In this document: positions 1-8,090 of the stretch, one piece after another | Layout: each line of letters starts with the position of its first letter | Position numbering within the stretch: position 1 is the stretch's first letter | DNA from: Candidatus Brachythrix odensensis | Lineage (GTDB): Bacteria > Chloroflexota > Anaerolineae > J036 > Brachytrichaceae | Direction: 5' to 3' | DNA length: 64,000 nucleotides | Assembly (NCBI GenBank): GCA_016714465.1 | Contig: JADKDT010000017.1 | Span: 17,770 to 81,769 of the forward strand | Notes under the pieces: model-generated | Database searches by the model: none | Seen by the model: the letters and a program-made list of their open reading frames with translations, nothing else | What the model was told of the DNA's origin: nothing | Translations under genes and position numbers: made by a program

Positions 1-554
1 TTGGAACGCTCTCACCCGAGATGGCGCTGCTGGGGCTGCTGTTTGGCAAACCCGGCCACGGTTACGACCTTCACCGGACCGTCATCGCCGACCTGGGTGA
101 GGTCTGGCACCTCAGCCAGAGCCAGGCCTACGCGATCCTGAGGCGCCTCGAAGCCCAGGGTGACATCGCGGCAAAGGAAATCCAACAGGCAAAGCGGCCC
201 GCCCGCCAACTACTGCGCATGACCGCGCAGGGCCGCAGGCGCTTTCTGAAATGGCTGGCAACGCCCAATGGCGGGAGTACTCGGAGCATCCGCATGGAGT
301 TTGTCACCCGCTTGTACTTTCTGCAGGCGCTGATGCCCGACCGGGTCGATTCCGCAATTGCGCAGCAAACGGGCGAGGCCGCGCTTCATCTCGAGCGCCT
401 TAGGGGGGCGCGCGCGGCGCTTGCCTCCAAACAGGTCTACAGCTGGATGAGCCTGGACCTCAGAATCAGGCAGCTTGAAGTTGTGCTGGGATGGCTGGCC
501 GATTGCAGAACAAGTCTGCTCCTCAACCCGAACCCCAAACAAAAGGAAACATGA
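1..554 (+). CDS. PadR family transcriptional regulator, 5' partial
   Basis: PadR-type winged-helix repressor. The N-terminal part reads SPEMALLGLLFGKPGHGYDL, the typical PadR first helix, followed by a wing region with VWHLSQSQAYAILRRLEAQG. The frame is open to the left edge, and the residues before the first ATG (position 21) already match the family, so the true start probably lies outside the window. The C-terminal half (about residues 95-175) is helical, as expected for the dimerisation domain. The stop overlaps the modA start in an ATGA arrangement, so the two are probably co-transcribed. A PadR protein, not ModE, would then be the local regulator of molybdate uptake; that is inference from position only. 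Confidence 0.85.
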   Translation, partial: GTLSPEMALLGLLFGKPGHGYDLHRTVIADLGEVWHLSQSQAYAILRRLEAQGDIAAKEIQQAKRPARQLLRMTAQGRRRFLKWLATPNGGSTRSIRMEFVTRLYFLQALMPDRVDSAIAQQTGEAALHLERLRGARAALASKQVYSWMSLDLRIRQLEVVLGWLADCRTSLLLNPNPKQKET

Positions 555-1355
555 TGAAGGCCCACCTGCCTGCTGCGCTGAGCGCGGCCCTAATCCTCAG
601 CGCCTGCGGCGCCGGCGCGCCAACAACGGCGCCCGCGGCCTACCCGCCGGGAACCGTGCTGACCGTCTTCGCGGCCGCCTCATTGACGGGCGCCTTTGGC
701 GACATCGGCAAACGCTTCGAATCCGCCCATCCGGGGATCAAGGTCCAATTCAACTTCGCCGGATCACAAGCCCTGCGCACCCAAATCGAACAGGGCGCGG
801 CGGCCGACATTTTCGCCTCTGCAAATGCCGCCGAGATGGACACACTCGTGGCCGGGAAGCTTGTCGTGTCGGAGAGTGTCAAGATCTTCCTGACCAATCA
901 GTTGGTGGTCGTCATGCCAGCAAAGAACCCCGCCGGTCTTGCCACCCTGGCCGATTTGGCGGGACCCCGTTTGAAAGTCGTGCTTGCCGCAAAAGAAGTG
1001 CCGGTGGGCAACTATGCCGCCCAGTCGCTCGGCAAACTCGACGCATCGCTCGGTGCGGGATTCAGGGACAGGGTCCTGGCCAATGTCGTGTCATACGAAA
1101 ACGATGTTAAGCAGGTCGTGGTCAAAGTCCAGCTCGGTGAAGCCGATGCGGGAATTGTACGCGTCCGACGCCGTGGCCGCGCCTGATCTCAAGAAGATCG
1201 AGATCCCCGTCGACAGTAACGTGCTGGCCCGCTATCCGCTCGCGCCCCTGACCCAAAGCAAAAACCCCGAACTCGCCCGGTCTTTTGTCGCCTCCGTCCT
1301 GTCGGCTGAAGGCCAGGCGATCCTGCAACGGTGGGGATTCTCGCCCATTCGATAA
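551..1355 (+). CDS. modA: Molybdate ABC transporter substrate-binding lipoprotein ModA (frameshifted)
   Basis: Extracytoplasmic molybdate/tungstate-binding protein that delivers the oxyanion to ModB. The start is ATG at 551, overlapping the PadR stop. A lipoprotein signal ends in ILSAC with the lipidated Cys at residue 19. Family signatures follow: LTVFAAASLTGAF (oxyanion-binding Ser), FNFAGSQALRTQIEQGA, ADIFASAN and VVSYENDVKQVVVKVQLGEADAG. The frame breaks near 1155-1161, in GEADAGIV. The expected continuation Y-A-S-D-A-V resumes in the frame ending at 1355. The length implies a loss of two bases (for example GTGT to GT) or a gain of one. Given similar breaks in rpoD and others, this is more likely a sequence error than a pseudogene. 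Confidence 0.88.
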
Positions 1356-1358
1356 GCG

Positions 1359-2181
1359 ATGCCACCTCGAAATTCAGACGGGCCGCGCAAAGCGAACGCG
1401 GACCGGCCGGCCGAGTGGTTGTTCGCCGCTCCGGGCATGTTGCTGGTGGGGCTGCTGGCCCTGCCCCTGCTTGCCCTGGTGCTGCGCGCAGCCTGGAAGG
1501 GACTTCTTCTCGGTTGCCCTGTCGGAGTCGGCCCTGTCGGCGCTCAGGCTGAGCCTGGTCACAAGCCTGACCAGCGTCATGATCTCGTTGCTGATTGGCA
1601 CGCCGCTGGGGTATGCGATGGCCCGTCGGCGCTACCCTGGCAGGGCGGCCCTGGAACTCCTCGTCGACCTGCCGGTGGTGCTGCCGCCGTCGGTGGCCGG
1701 CCTGGCGCTATTGATCGCATTTGGGCGCCAGGGCCTGTTTGGTGGTTTCCTTGCCACGTTTGGCATCAGCCTGCCGTTCACCACGGCGGCGGTCATCATC
1801 GCCCAGACATTTGTGTCCGCGCCGCTGTATGTGCGCTCGGTGCGGATCGCATTTGCGGGCGTCGACAGTCAACTCGAAGAAGCCGCCCGCTCCGAGGGCG
1901 CCAGCCAATGGCAGGTCTTCACCCGGGTGATGCTGCCCTTGTGCCGAAGCGCCATCCTGAGCGGCGCGATCCTGGCCTGGACGCGGGCCCTGGGCGAATT
2001 TGGCGCAACCATCCTTTTCGCGGGCAATCTGGAAGGTGTTTCCCAGACGATGCCATTGGCCATCTACCTCGGCTTTGAACGCAACCTGGATGTGGCGGTG
2101 GCCCTGTCAATCGTCCTGATTGCGGTATCGCTGGTCCTGCTCGGCGTGATGCGAAAATTGAACCGCGACCACGAGAGCTAA
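1359..2181 (+). CDS. modB: Molybdate ABC transporter permease ModB (frameshifted)
   Basis: Inner-membrane permease of the molybdate transporter. The start is ATG at 1359, three bases after the modA stop. The first transmembrane segment (APGMLLVGLLALPLLALVL) is in one frame. From DFFSVALSESALSALRLSL onward the protein continues in another. The switch falls on the GGG run at 1499-1501 and fits one extra G (AAG GAC). Downstream are the typical ModB segments: LLIGTPLGYAMARRRYPG, DLPVVLPPSVAGLALLIAFG, and the EAA loop EEAARSEGASQWQVFTRVMLP that contacts the ATPase. No modC follows; a long hairpin and a convergent tRNA come next. Confidence 0.88.
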
Positions 2182-2194
2182 AAATGCGGCTGTT

Positions 2195-2237
2195 CCGAGG
2201 TGATATCCCCCAGCTCCGCTGGGGGATATCACCTCGG
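2195..2237. terminator. Perfect hairpin between modB and tRNA-Glu
   Basis: 20-bp arms (2195-2214 and 2218-2237) are perfectly complementary around a TCC loop. It lies between convergent genes, so it could end transcription in both directions. No T-run follows on either strand, so it is not a classical intrinsic terminator. Confidence 0.6.
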
Positions 2238-2255
2238 AGATGGAAGATACGAAGG

Positions 2256-2328
2256 TGCCCCCAACGGGATTCGAACCCGTGTTTTGGACTTGAAAGGGCC
2301 GCGTCCTAGTCCACTAGACGATGGGGGC
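2256..2328 (-). tRNA. tRNA-Glu (anticodon TTC)
   Basis: On the minus strand the 73-nt sequence folds as a tRNA. The acceptor stem is GCCCCCA/TGGGGGC, the D arm is GTCTAGTGGACTAGGAC, the anticodon loop is CTTTCAA (anticodon TTC), the T arm is ACGGGTTCGAATCCCGT, and the discriminator base is A. CCA is not encoded next to it. The anticodon stem (CGGCC/GTCCA) shows two non-Watson-Crick positions, C30-U40 and C27-A43. One of them may be a base-call error, since most tRNA-Glu genes have a fully paired stem. A TAGAAT box lies about 33 nt upstream (2361-2366, minus strand). Confidence 0.95.
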
Positions 2329-2386
2329 GTTGCGCCGCATCCCAGCGCGCGCGAAAGAAAATTCTACCATGCGGAGATGCGCCGGT

Positions 2387-2392
2387 TATAAT
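2387..2392 (+). promoter_or_regulatory. -10 box upstream of the DUF3048 lipoprotein gene
   Basis: A perfect TATAAT lies 122 nt before the proposed TTG start. No convincing -35 element was found. The position allows a normal leader carrying the AGGAGG site used by this gene. Confidence 0.4.
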
Positions 2393-2514
2393 CCTTCGCC
2401 GCCCGTCAGAACCACTATCAAACCGTTTCCCGGAGGCGGAACCCCCGCCTCCGAAAAATGGCTTGCCAGACGTTCGACGGGAATAGTCACACGCAGTCCG
2501 AGGAGGACGCCTTC

Positions 2515-3705
2515 TTGTTAGGATCCAAACGCACCCGCTTCGCCATCACCGCAGTCGCCCTGTTCGGGCTGGCCGCGTGCAACCCGGCTCCGGCCGCTAC
2601 CCCGACGGTCTTCCAGCCGCGGGTCACCATCTACGCGCCCGTTGAACCGACTCCGACCCCCGCGCCGCCGACGCGCCCGCCCGCCACGGCCGCGCCCGTC
2701 GCCACGGTCGTGCTCCCGCCAACCGTAGCGCCCGTCGACGGGACAATCAACCCGTTCACCGGCATCAAAGCCAGGGATCCTGCAACGCTCGCCCAGCGCC
2801 CAATGCTGGTCAAGGTCGCCAACGGCACAGAGCCCGGGGTGCGCCCGCAATCCGGATTGGCCGAGGCCGATGTGGTCGTCGAGCATTATGCCGAAGGCGG
2901 GATCATGCGCTTCACCGCGCTGTATCAGACTAACGCGCCAACCCGGATTGGATCGGTGCGGAGTTGCCGCCTGACCGACCTCGAGCTCGCCCCGCTGTTT
3001 GGCGGCGCGATCGCCTGTTCTGGGATGAGCGGCGGGGTCAAGCTCGAGATGCGCGCCTCGCCCTATCTCTTCGACAAAGGCAGCACCGACTTGAGCAAGA
3101 GCACTCTGATCTCGCCCGACTTCGGTATGCCCGAGTGCGAGGATTGCATGTTCTATCGGACTAACACGAACGTGCCGCCGCACAACCTCTTCGCCAGCGT
3201 GCCCCGCTTGCGCGAAGAACTGGTCCGGCGAGGCAAGAACGACAAATCACCGTTCAAGTCATGGACGTTCAGCCCGGCGCCCGCCAGCGTGTCGGCCATG
3301 GCCGATGCTGGGGTTGTCAACATCCCCTATACCTCAGGCGTGGTTTCGTGGCGCTACGACAGCGCCACGGGTCTGTGGCTGCGTTCGATGGGGGGGCAAC
3401 CCCATACAGATCAAGCCACCGGCAAGACACTCAGCGCCGCCAATGTGCTGGTCGTCTACGCCAATCACATCAACACCCTGATCGTCGAGGACGCCACCGG
3501 CGCCAAGTCCATCCAGGTGCAGTTGTGGGACCGCGGTCCGCTCAAACTCCTGCGCGATGGAAAGCTCCAGAACGGGGCCTGGCTGCGCCCAACGCCAAAT
3601 GGCGTCTTCGATCTGGTATCCGATGACAAGCCTTTGCCGCTGAAGCCCGGAAACACCTGGATTGAGCTCGTCCCTCTCGACATGCAGATCGACGCGAAGC
3701 CCTAG
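2515..3705 (+). CDS. DUF3048 domain lipoprotein (YerB-like)
   Basis: Exported lipoprotein of about 396 residues with a DUF3048 domain; its molecular function is not established. The start is taken as TTG 2515 because AGGAGG (2501-2506) lies 8 nt upstream and the protein then begins with a compact lipoprotein signal ending in FGLAAC (Cys22). An upstream ATG at 2458 would place extra polar residues before the signal. A Thr/Pro-rich linker (residues about 25-85) leads to the domain, which begins NPFTGIKARDPATLAQRPMLVKVAN and carries GLAEADVVVEHYAEGGIMRF, RIGSVRSCR and PPHNLFAS. DUF3048 proteins usually have an N-terminal and a C-terminal half; both are present (C-terminal part SWRYDSATGLWLRSMGG...). 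Confidence 0.9.
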   Translation: MLGSKRTRFAITAVALFGLAACNPAPAATPTVFQPRVTIYAPVEPTPTPAPPTRPPATAAPVATVVLPPTVAPVDGTINPFTGIKARDPATLAQRPMLVKVANGTEPGVRPQSGLAEADVVVEHYAEGGIMRFTALYQTNAPTRIGSVRSCRLTDLELAPLFGGAIACSGMSGGVKLEMRASPYLFDKGSTDLSKSTLISPDFGMPECEDCMFYRTNTNVPPHNLFASVPRLREELVRRGKNDKSPFKSWTFSPAPASVSAMADAGVVNIPYTSGVVSWRYDSATGLWLRSMGGQPHTDQATGKTLSAANVLVVYANHINTLIVEDATGAKSIQVQLWDRGPLKLLRDGKLQNGAWLRPTPNGVFDLVSDDKPLPLKPGNTWIELVPLDMQIDAKP

Positions 3706-3726
3706 AAGGCGACCTGGTCGAAGTAT

Positions 3727-3773
3727 GGCGAGAACACAATCCCCGCGCTTCGCGCGGGGATTGTGTTCTCGCC
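3727..3773. repeat. Family-A palindromic element (copy 1)
   Basis: 22-bp arms around a TTC loop. The core ATCCCCGCGC/GCGCGGGGAT and the terminal GGCGA/TCGCC are shared with the copies near 20135, 41464, 52200, 54783 and 62214, while the middle of the stem (GAACACA/TGTGTTC) is specific to this copy. It lies between convergent genes. No U-tract follows. Confidence 0.85.
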
Positions 3774-3803
3774 GACATTAAGTGAATTGCCTTCGCGGAG
3801 AGG

Positions 3804-4444
3804 CTATGGGATCGCCAGCGTCCAACCGGAAGCGATAAAGCTCGACGAGAGCCGATTGGCAAGCTGGATGGCGTGGACGGTGGTTCCAAAACGGACGGCG
3901 ATGCGATACAAGGTGTCGCCCGGTTGAACGACGTAAACCCGGCCGCCGCTCCATTGACCACACGCATAGATTGCCAGGCGCCGGCCGGAGTTGATCAGGG
4001 CCGTGTTCGAAATGCCATTCAAACGTGCGATTGACGCCACGGTCGTGCCATAGCGCAGGGCAATCCGAAACAGGTTATCGCCACGCTGCACGACATACGT
4101 CGTATTTCGGCATACGCCGCCGCCATACACGTAGCCCGGATCCGGGGCGGGGCGGGGGCAGGGGCCGCAGGGACGGCAGTCGGAATTGGCGGCACCGCAG
4201 TCGGCGCAATGGTCGGGATCGGCGTCGGCGCGGGTGCCGGAGGCGGCACCGGGGTGGCCGTCGGCAACACCTCTTGTGGCACGACCGGCCGCAAGGTCGC
4301 GGCGGCCTGAGGCAGGACGCCCGAGCCTGACGAGACGGGCGTCGGGATGCCGGCGCTGGCGGATGGTATGCACGCAGTCATCGCGGCAGCGGCAAGGATG
4401 AGGGCGGCCATGCGCTGAAGCGCGTTGCCATGCAAGGTTTTCAT
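3804..4444 (-). CDS. Lipoprotein with two LysM domains (frameshifted)
   Basis: Secreted or surface lipoprotein predicted to bind peptidoglycan or other GlcNAc polymers. A lipoprotein signal ends in AAAAMTAC (Cys25). A long Pro/Ala/Thr linker (residues about 30-95) is followed by two LysM motifs: TYVVQRGDNLFRIALRYGTT...INSGRRLAIYAC and VYVVQPGDTLYRIAVRFGTT...IASGWTLAIP. Signal and linker lie in one frame and the LysM part in another; the switch is in the G/C-run region about 4140-4165. The length fits one missing base, so a sequence error is likely. The N-terminal ATG is followed by KTL and has no clear upstream ribosome site. Confidence 0.82.
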
Positions 4445-4494
4445 GCGTTACTCCTGTGTCGAATACAATGATAGCCCAGTTTCACAGAGCCGCC

Positions 4495-5010
4495 ATGATG
4501 GAAGAACAAGAACAGCCAAAACGAATCCTCCTCAGTTGGAGCGACGTCGACGCCTTGATCGATCAGTTGCTGCCGCAGATCCGCGGCGCATTTGACGCCC
4601 TGGTGCTGGTGACGCGCGGCGGCATCGTGCCCGGCGGCATGCTGGCCGAGGCGCTCGATATCAAGCACATCCTTACGGCCGCAGTCGAATTCCCGGCTGG
4701 CAACGCGCCACGGCTGCTTGCCTGGCCAACATTCCTGCAATTCCCCGACGAGGCGCTTGTGCGCGGCCGGCGCGTTCTGATCGTCGACGACGTGTGGACG
4801 CACGGGCGCCATATCATGACCGTGCGCGGCCGGCTCGAGGCGTTCAATGCCCGGCCCGAGATGGCGGTCTTGCACTACAAACCGTCGGCCTCGCTGTTCC
4901 CAAATCATCGCCCAACCTATCACGCCGCGCTGACGGACGCCTTTGTCGTATACCCGTGGGAAATCGACCGGAAGCCCAGGGGCGTGAGAATGCTTGCGCC
5001 AGAAGGTTGA
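4495..5010 (+). CDS. Phosphoribosyltransferase domain protein
   Basis: Type I phosphoribosyltransferase, related to hypoxanthine/xanthine-type enzymes that join a base to PRPP. The PRPP-binding loop reads RRVLIVDDVWTHGRHI (residues about 91-106), matching the VDDxxxTGxT pattern except that H replaces the small residue after T. An N-terminal strand-loop VLVTRGGIVPGGMLAE provides the second PRPP contact. The substrate cannot be told from sequence. ATG 4495 (or 4498) is preferred. A GTG at 4456 lies upstream, but a TACAAT box at 4464-4469 would sit inside that longer reading. The gene slightly overlaps or abuts the next one. Confidence 0.82.
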   Translation: MMEEQEQPKRILLSWSDVDALIDQLLPQIRGAFDALVLVTRGGIVPGGMLAEALDIKHILTAAVEFPAGNAPRLLAWPTFLQFPDEALVRGRRVLIVDDVWTHGRHIMTVRGRLEAFNARPEMAVLHYKPSASLFPNHRPTYHAALTDAFVVYPWEIDRKPRGVRMLAPEG

Positions 5011-5011
5011 T

Positions 5012-6234
5012 GTGACCGTTGGTACGAACACCTGCCCGTTGTGCGGGCGGCGCGCGCTTGCGGATTTCGGCGATGAAGGCATCGTTTGCGGCGGATGCGA
5101 CAGCGCATTTGAATCCGATCTCGCAACGGGAAGAATTCGTTACACCCGTGTTTCGGCGGCCTACCGGCCGCTCGAATCGCGTCTGAGCGGTTCCTGGCTG
5201 ACACGCGCCGAAGTTGTGGAGGTGGGGCGGACCCTGACTCTGGGACGCGCGCGCTGGCTGGTGATCGTTTCCGCCGGCGCCATCGCTGCGATCGCCCTTT
5301 TCACCTGCGCGCTTGGCGGCGCGTTTGCGCTGGCGCCAGGGATCCGGGACAGCCAGGCCCGCATCGCGCAGGCCAATGCCAGCATTACCAGCACGCTCAC
5401 CCTGACCCCAACAACAGCCGCCACAGCCACCTTCGGTCCGGCGCCTGGCGCCACTGGGGCACTGGGCACGCCGACGCGCAGCCCGTCGCCTACCGCCCCC
5501 GGCCCGCTCAATTCGCCCTTGCCGACGCCCAGCCGCGCCAGCGACCTGCCCAATCCGACGGCGACGCGCGCGCAGCCCTCCACGGGAACGCCCAGCCGTC
5601 CAGCGGCTGTCCCAACCCAAAGTCCAACGGAGGCGCTCCCCACATTCGTCCTGCCGCCCACGTTCACCCCAGTAGTCGCCCTCCCCTCGCCGGCGACGAC
5701 ACTCACGCCGACCGCAACCGCGATCGCGCCAGCAGAAACGGTAACCGTTGCGATCGAGGTGTTGACTGCCACGGCGTCGCCAGAACCCGGGCTGCAAGAC
5801 ACCGCCACATCCACGCCAACCGCGGCCCCCGCCGTTGCGACACCGACGGTCACGCCCACGCCAACAGCGACGTCATCGATAGGCAAGTCGCTGTATTTCG
5901 GGGTTGTTGTCATTCGCAGCGTCAAGTACCTCGGCACGCCCGCGCTTGACGAGACCGATGAATACGTGGAACTTGAGAACACCGGGGGCACCTTTGTTGC
6001 GGTGCAGGGTTGGTCGATTCGCCACCGACAGGGCTCGTCCGTCGTGGTCATTCCCGCGCTGACGTTACTCCGGGTCAAATCTGCCGCATATTTACCGCCC
6101 CGCAGGCCTCGGGCGAGAGCTGCGGTCCAATCAGCTTCGGCAACTACCAGAACCTTTGGCCAAATGATTCGGATACCCTGCAGCTTCTGGACTTGTCGTC
6201 GTTGTTGGCGGATGAATACGCGTATCCACGATAG
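5012..6234 (+). CDS. Zinc-ribbon membrane protein with Thr/Pro linker and lamin-tail domain (frameshifted)
   Basis: Protein of about 407 residues with an unusual order of parts. An N-terminal zinc-ribbon-like segment (CPLCGRR...CGGCDSAF, residues about 6-30) is followed by one transmembrane helix (WLVIVSAGAIAAIALFTCA), a Thr/Pro/Ala-rich linker of about 170 residues, and a C-terminal lamin-tail (LTD-like) domain beginning YFGVVVIRSVKYLG with DEYVELENTGG and VQGWSIRH. The frame breaks at about 6070 (missing C). The domain continues as PGQICRIFT to NYQNLWPNDSDTLQLLD and ends at 6234. The ribbon should be cytoplasmic and the LTD domain extracellular. GTG 5012 is chosen because it follows the previous stop; TTG 4994 is possible. 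Function unknown. Confidence 0.75.
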
Positions 6235-6243
6235 TGGTCATCC

Positions 6244-6311
6244 GTCAAGTGACATCCGTCATGGTCGATTCGGTACCAGCCACTTGACATTGTTACCATA
6301 ACCACTAAGAT
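6244..6311 (+). promoter_or_regulatory. Promoter region upstream of rpoD with an inverted repeat
   Basis: TTGACA (6284-6289) and TAAGAT (6306-6311) are 16 bp apart, the only near-consensus -35/-10 pair noticed in the window. The inverted repeat GTCAAGTG (6244-6251) / CACTTGAC (6281-6288) overlaps the -35 element and could be an operator. About 140 nt separate the -10 box from the proposed ATG. No further feature was found in the leader. Confidence 0.5.
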
Positions 6312-6451
6312 TCTTTTGGGATCGCGAAACGTTTGCTTCCCAATTCTCAGGTGCGCCAGGTCCGCCTCGGGTCGTCAGGTCGTGTTTCGCGTCAATAGCG
6401 CGGGGCGAACTCATCCGATTCTTAGCCAACGCGCCTAAAGTGAAGGGTCTG

Positions 6452-8036
6452 ATGGTCATCAAGAAAGCCGCTCCAAAGGCGGCACCCCGGAAGTCAACGA
6501 CACCTCCGCCACGCGCCACAGCGAAGGCCTCTTCCACCACCGTCGAACATACGCCACCCAAAGCGCAAATTGCGGTCAAAAAGACTGTTCGGGCGGCCAA
6601 AGCCGAGGTGAAGGCGCCGGCGCCCGTGGCGAGCGCAACGGTTGCGCCTGTTGCGCCGCCCAAGCCCGCGCCAGCGGTCACGGAGATCATTCAGCCGGCG
6701 GTGCGCGAAAAGCCGCCAAGGCGCCCAAGGAAAATGGCCGCCCGGTTGTCGTACCGCTTTCGCCGCTTGCCCAGTTGAAGGCGCGCGCGGCAAAGGTCAA
6801 GGCTGAGAACACTGACACGGTGCGCACCACGCATAGCAGCACCACGATCGAAGAGAACGTGGTGGAAGAGCTCTCGATTGAAGAGCAGCTCATCAACCTC
6901 GGCCGCGACCGTGGCTACGTTACCTATGACGATATCCTCGGGCTCTTCCCCGACGCAGAGAAGAACGCCGACCAGCTCGAAGAGCTGCTGACTTCGCTGA
7001 ACGACGCGACCATCCAAGTCGTGCCGAGTGAAGAGGAAGCCGCCGATCAGTTCTCGCCAGACGATGACGACGAGGACGACGACGAGTGGAACGAGCGCAA
7101 CAACGACAACCTGCTGGAGGCCATCGAAGCCGACGACACGGTCGGCCTGTATCTCAAGGAGATCGGGCGCGTGCCGCTGTTGACGGCGCCGCAGGAAGTC
7201 GACCTTGCCCAGCGCATGGAGCGCGGCCGGGCATCGCGCGAGGCGATCACCCTGGATCCCAAGGTGACGCCGCCTTTCCGCGAGAAGCACGAAGAGCTGG
7301 TCGAGGACGGGATGCTCGCCCGCGAGCATCTGATCAACGCCAACTCGCGCCTCGTGATTAGCGTGGCCAAGAAGTACATCGGCCGCGGCGTGCCGTTCCT
7401 GGATCTGATTCAGGAAGGGAATATTGGACTGATAAGAGCTGCCAAGAAATTTGACTGGCGGCGCGGCCATAAGTTCAGCACCTACGCCACGTGGTGGATT
7501 CGCCAGGCCGTCACCCGGGCCATCGCCGACCAGGGCCGCACCATTCGGGTGCCCGTGCACATGGGCGATCAGATCAACCGCCTGCTCCGGGCCAGCCATC
7601 AACTTACCCAGGAGTTGGGGCGCGATCCGACCGTGGCCGAATTGGCCGAGGCGCTTCTTGTCACGGTCCGCAAGGCCGAGCAGATGATCCAGGTGGCGCG
7701 CCGGCCCATCAGCCTGGAAACCCCGACCGACGACGAAGAAGAGAGCGTGTTGGGCGACTTCATCCCGGACGAGGACAGTCCGGCGCCGACCGAACTGGTC
7801 ACCAGCCAGGTCCTGCGCGAGCAGATGTCCGACATTCTGGGCACCCTGCCCCCGCGCGAGGTCCGCATTCTGCAGCTGCGCTACGGGCTACTCGATGGCG
7901 AGACCTACACCTCGAGGAAGTGGGCCGCAAACTGGGTGTCACCCGCGAACGGGTGCGCCAGATCGAGGCTCAGGCCCTGTCGCGGTTGCGCCACCCGGCC
8001 CATGCCCGCCGCCTGCGCGACTTTTTGAAAGAATAG
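6452..8036 (+). CDS. rpoD: RNA polymerase primary sigma factor RpoD/SigA (two frameshifts)
   Basis: Housekeeping sigma-70 factor of about 528 residues once two breaks are repaired. ATG 6452 follows an AAGGG site. An Ala/Lys/Pro-rich N-terminal tail leads to region 1.1-like EEQLINLGRDRGYVTYDDIL, an acidic stretch (DDDDEDDDEWNE), region 1.2 VGLYLKEIGRVPLLT, region 2 (NSRLVISVAKKYIGRGVPFL, DLIQEGNIGLIRAAKKFDWR, FSTYATWWIRQAVTRAI), region 3 and region 4 with LPPREVRILQLRYGL. The helix-turn-helix continues in another frame as LEEVGRKLGVTRERVRQIEA. Break 1 is near 6711 (one G missing in AAGCCGCC). Break 2 is at 7910-7911 (one C missing). An essential gene with two indels strongly suggests sequencing error. 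Confidence 0.95.
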
Positions 8037-8042
8037 GGAACG

Positions 8043-8089
8043 CCGAAAGCAAACAGGCCCCAGCTCCGCTGGGGCCTGTTTGCTTTCGG
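8043..8089. terminator. Perfect hairpin between rpoD and the DUF512 gene
   Basis: 22-bp perfect arms around a TCC loop, lying between convergent genes. The inner part (CCCCAGC/GCTGGGG) resembles the hairpins at 2195 and 35022. No T-run. Confidence 0.6.
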
Positions 8090-8090
8090 G

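Noticed and set aside
4844..6078. Minus-strand frames opposite the zinc-ribbon/LTD gene
   Set aside because: Low-complexity Gly/Val/Ala-rich complements of the Thr/Pro linker.
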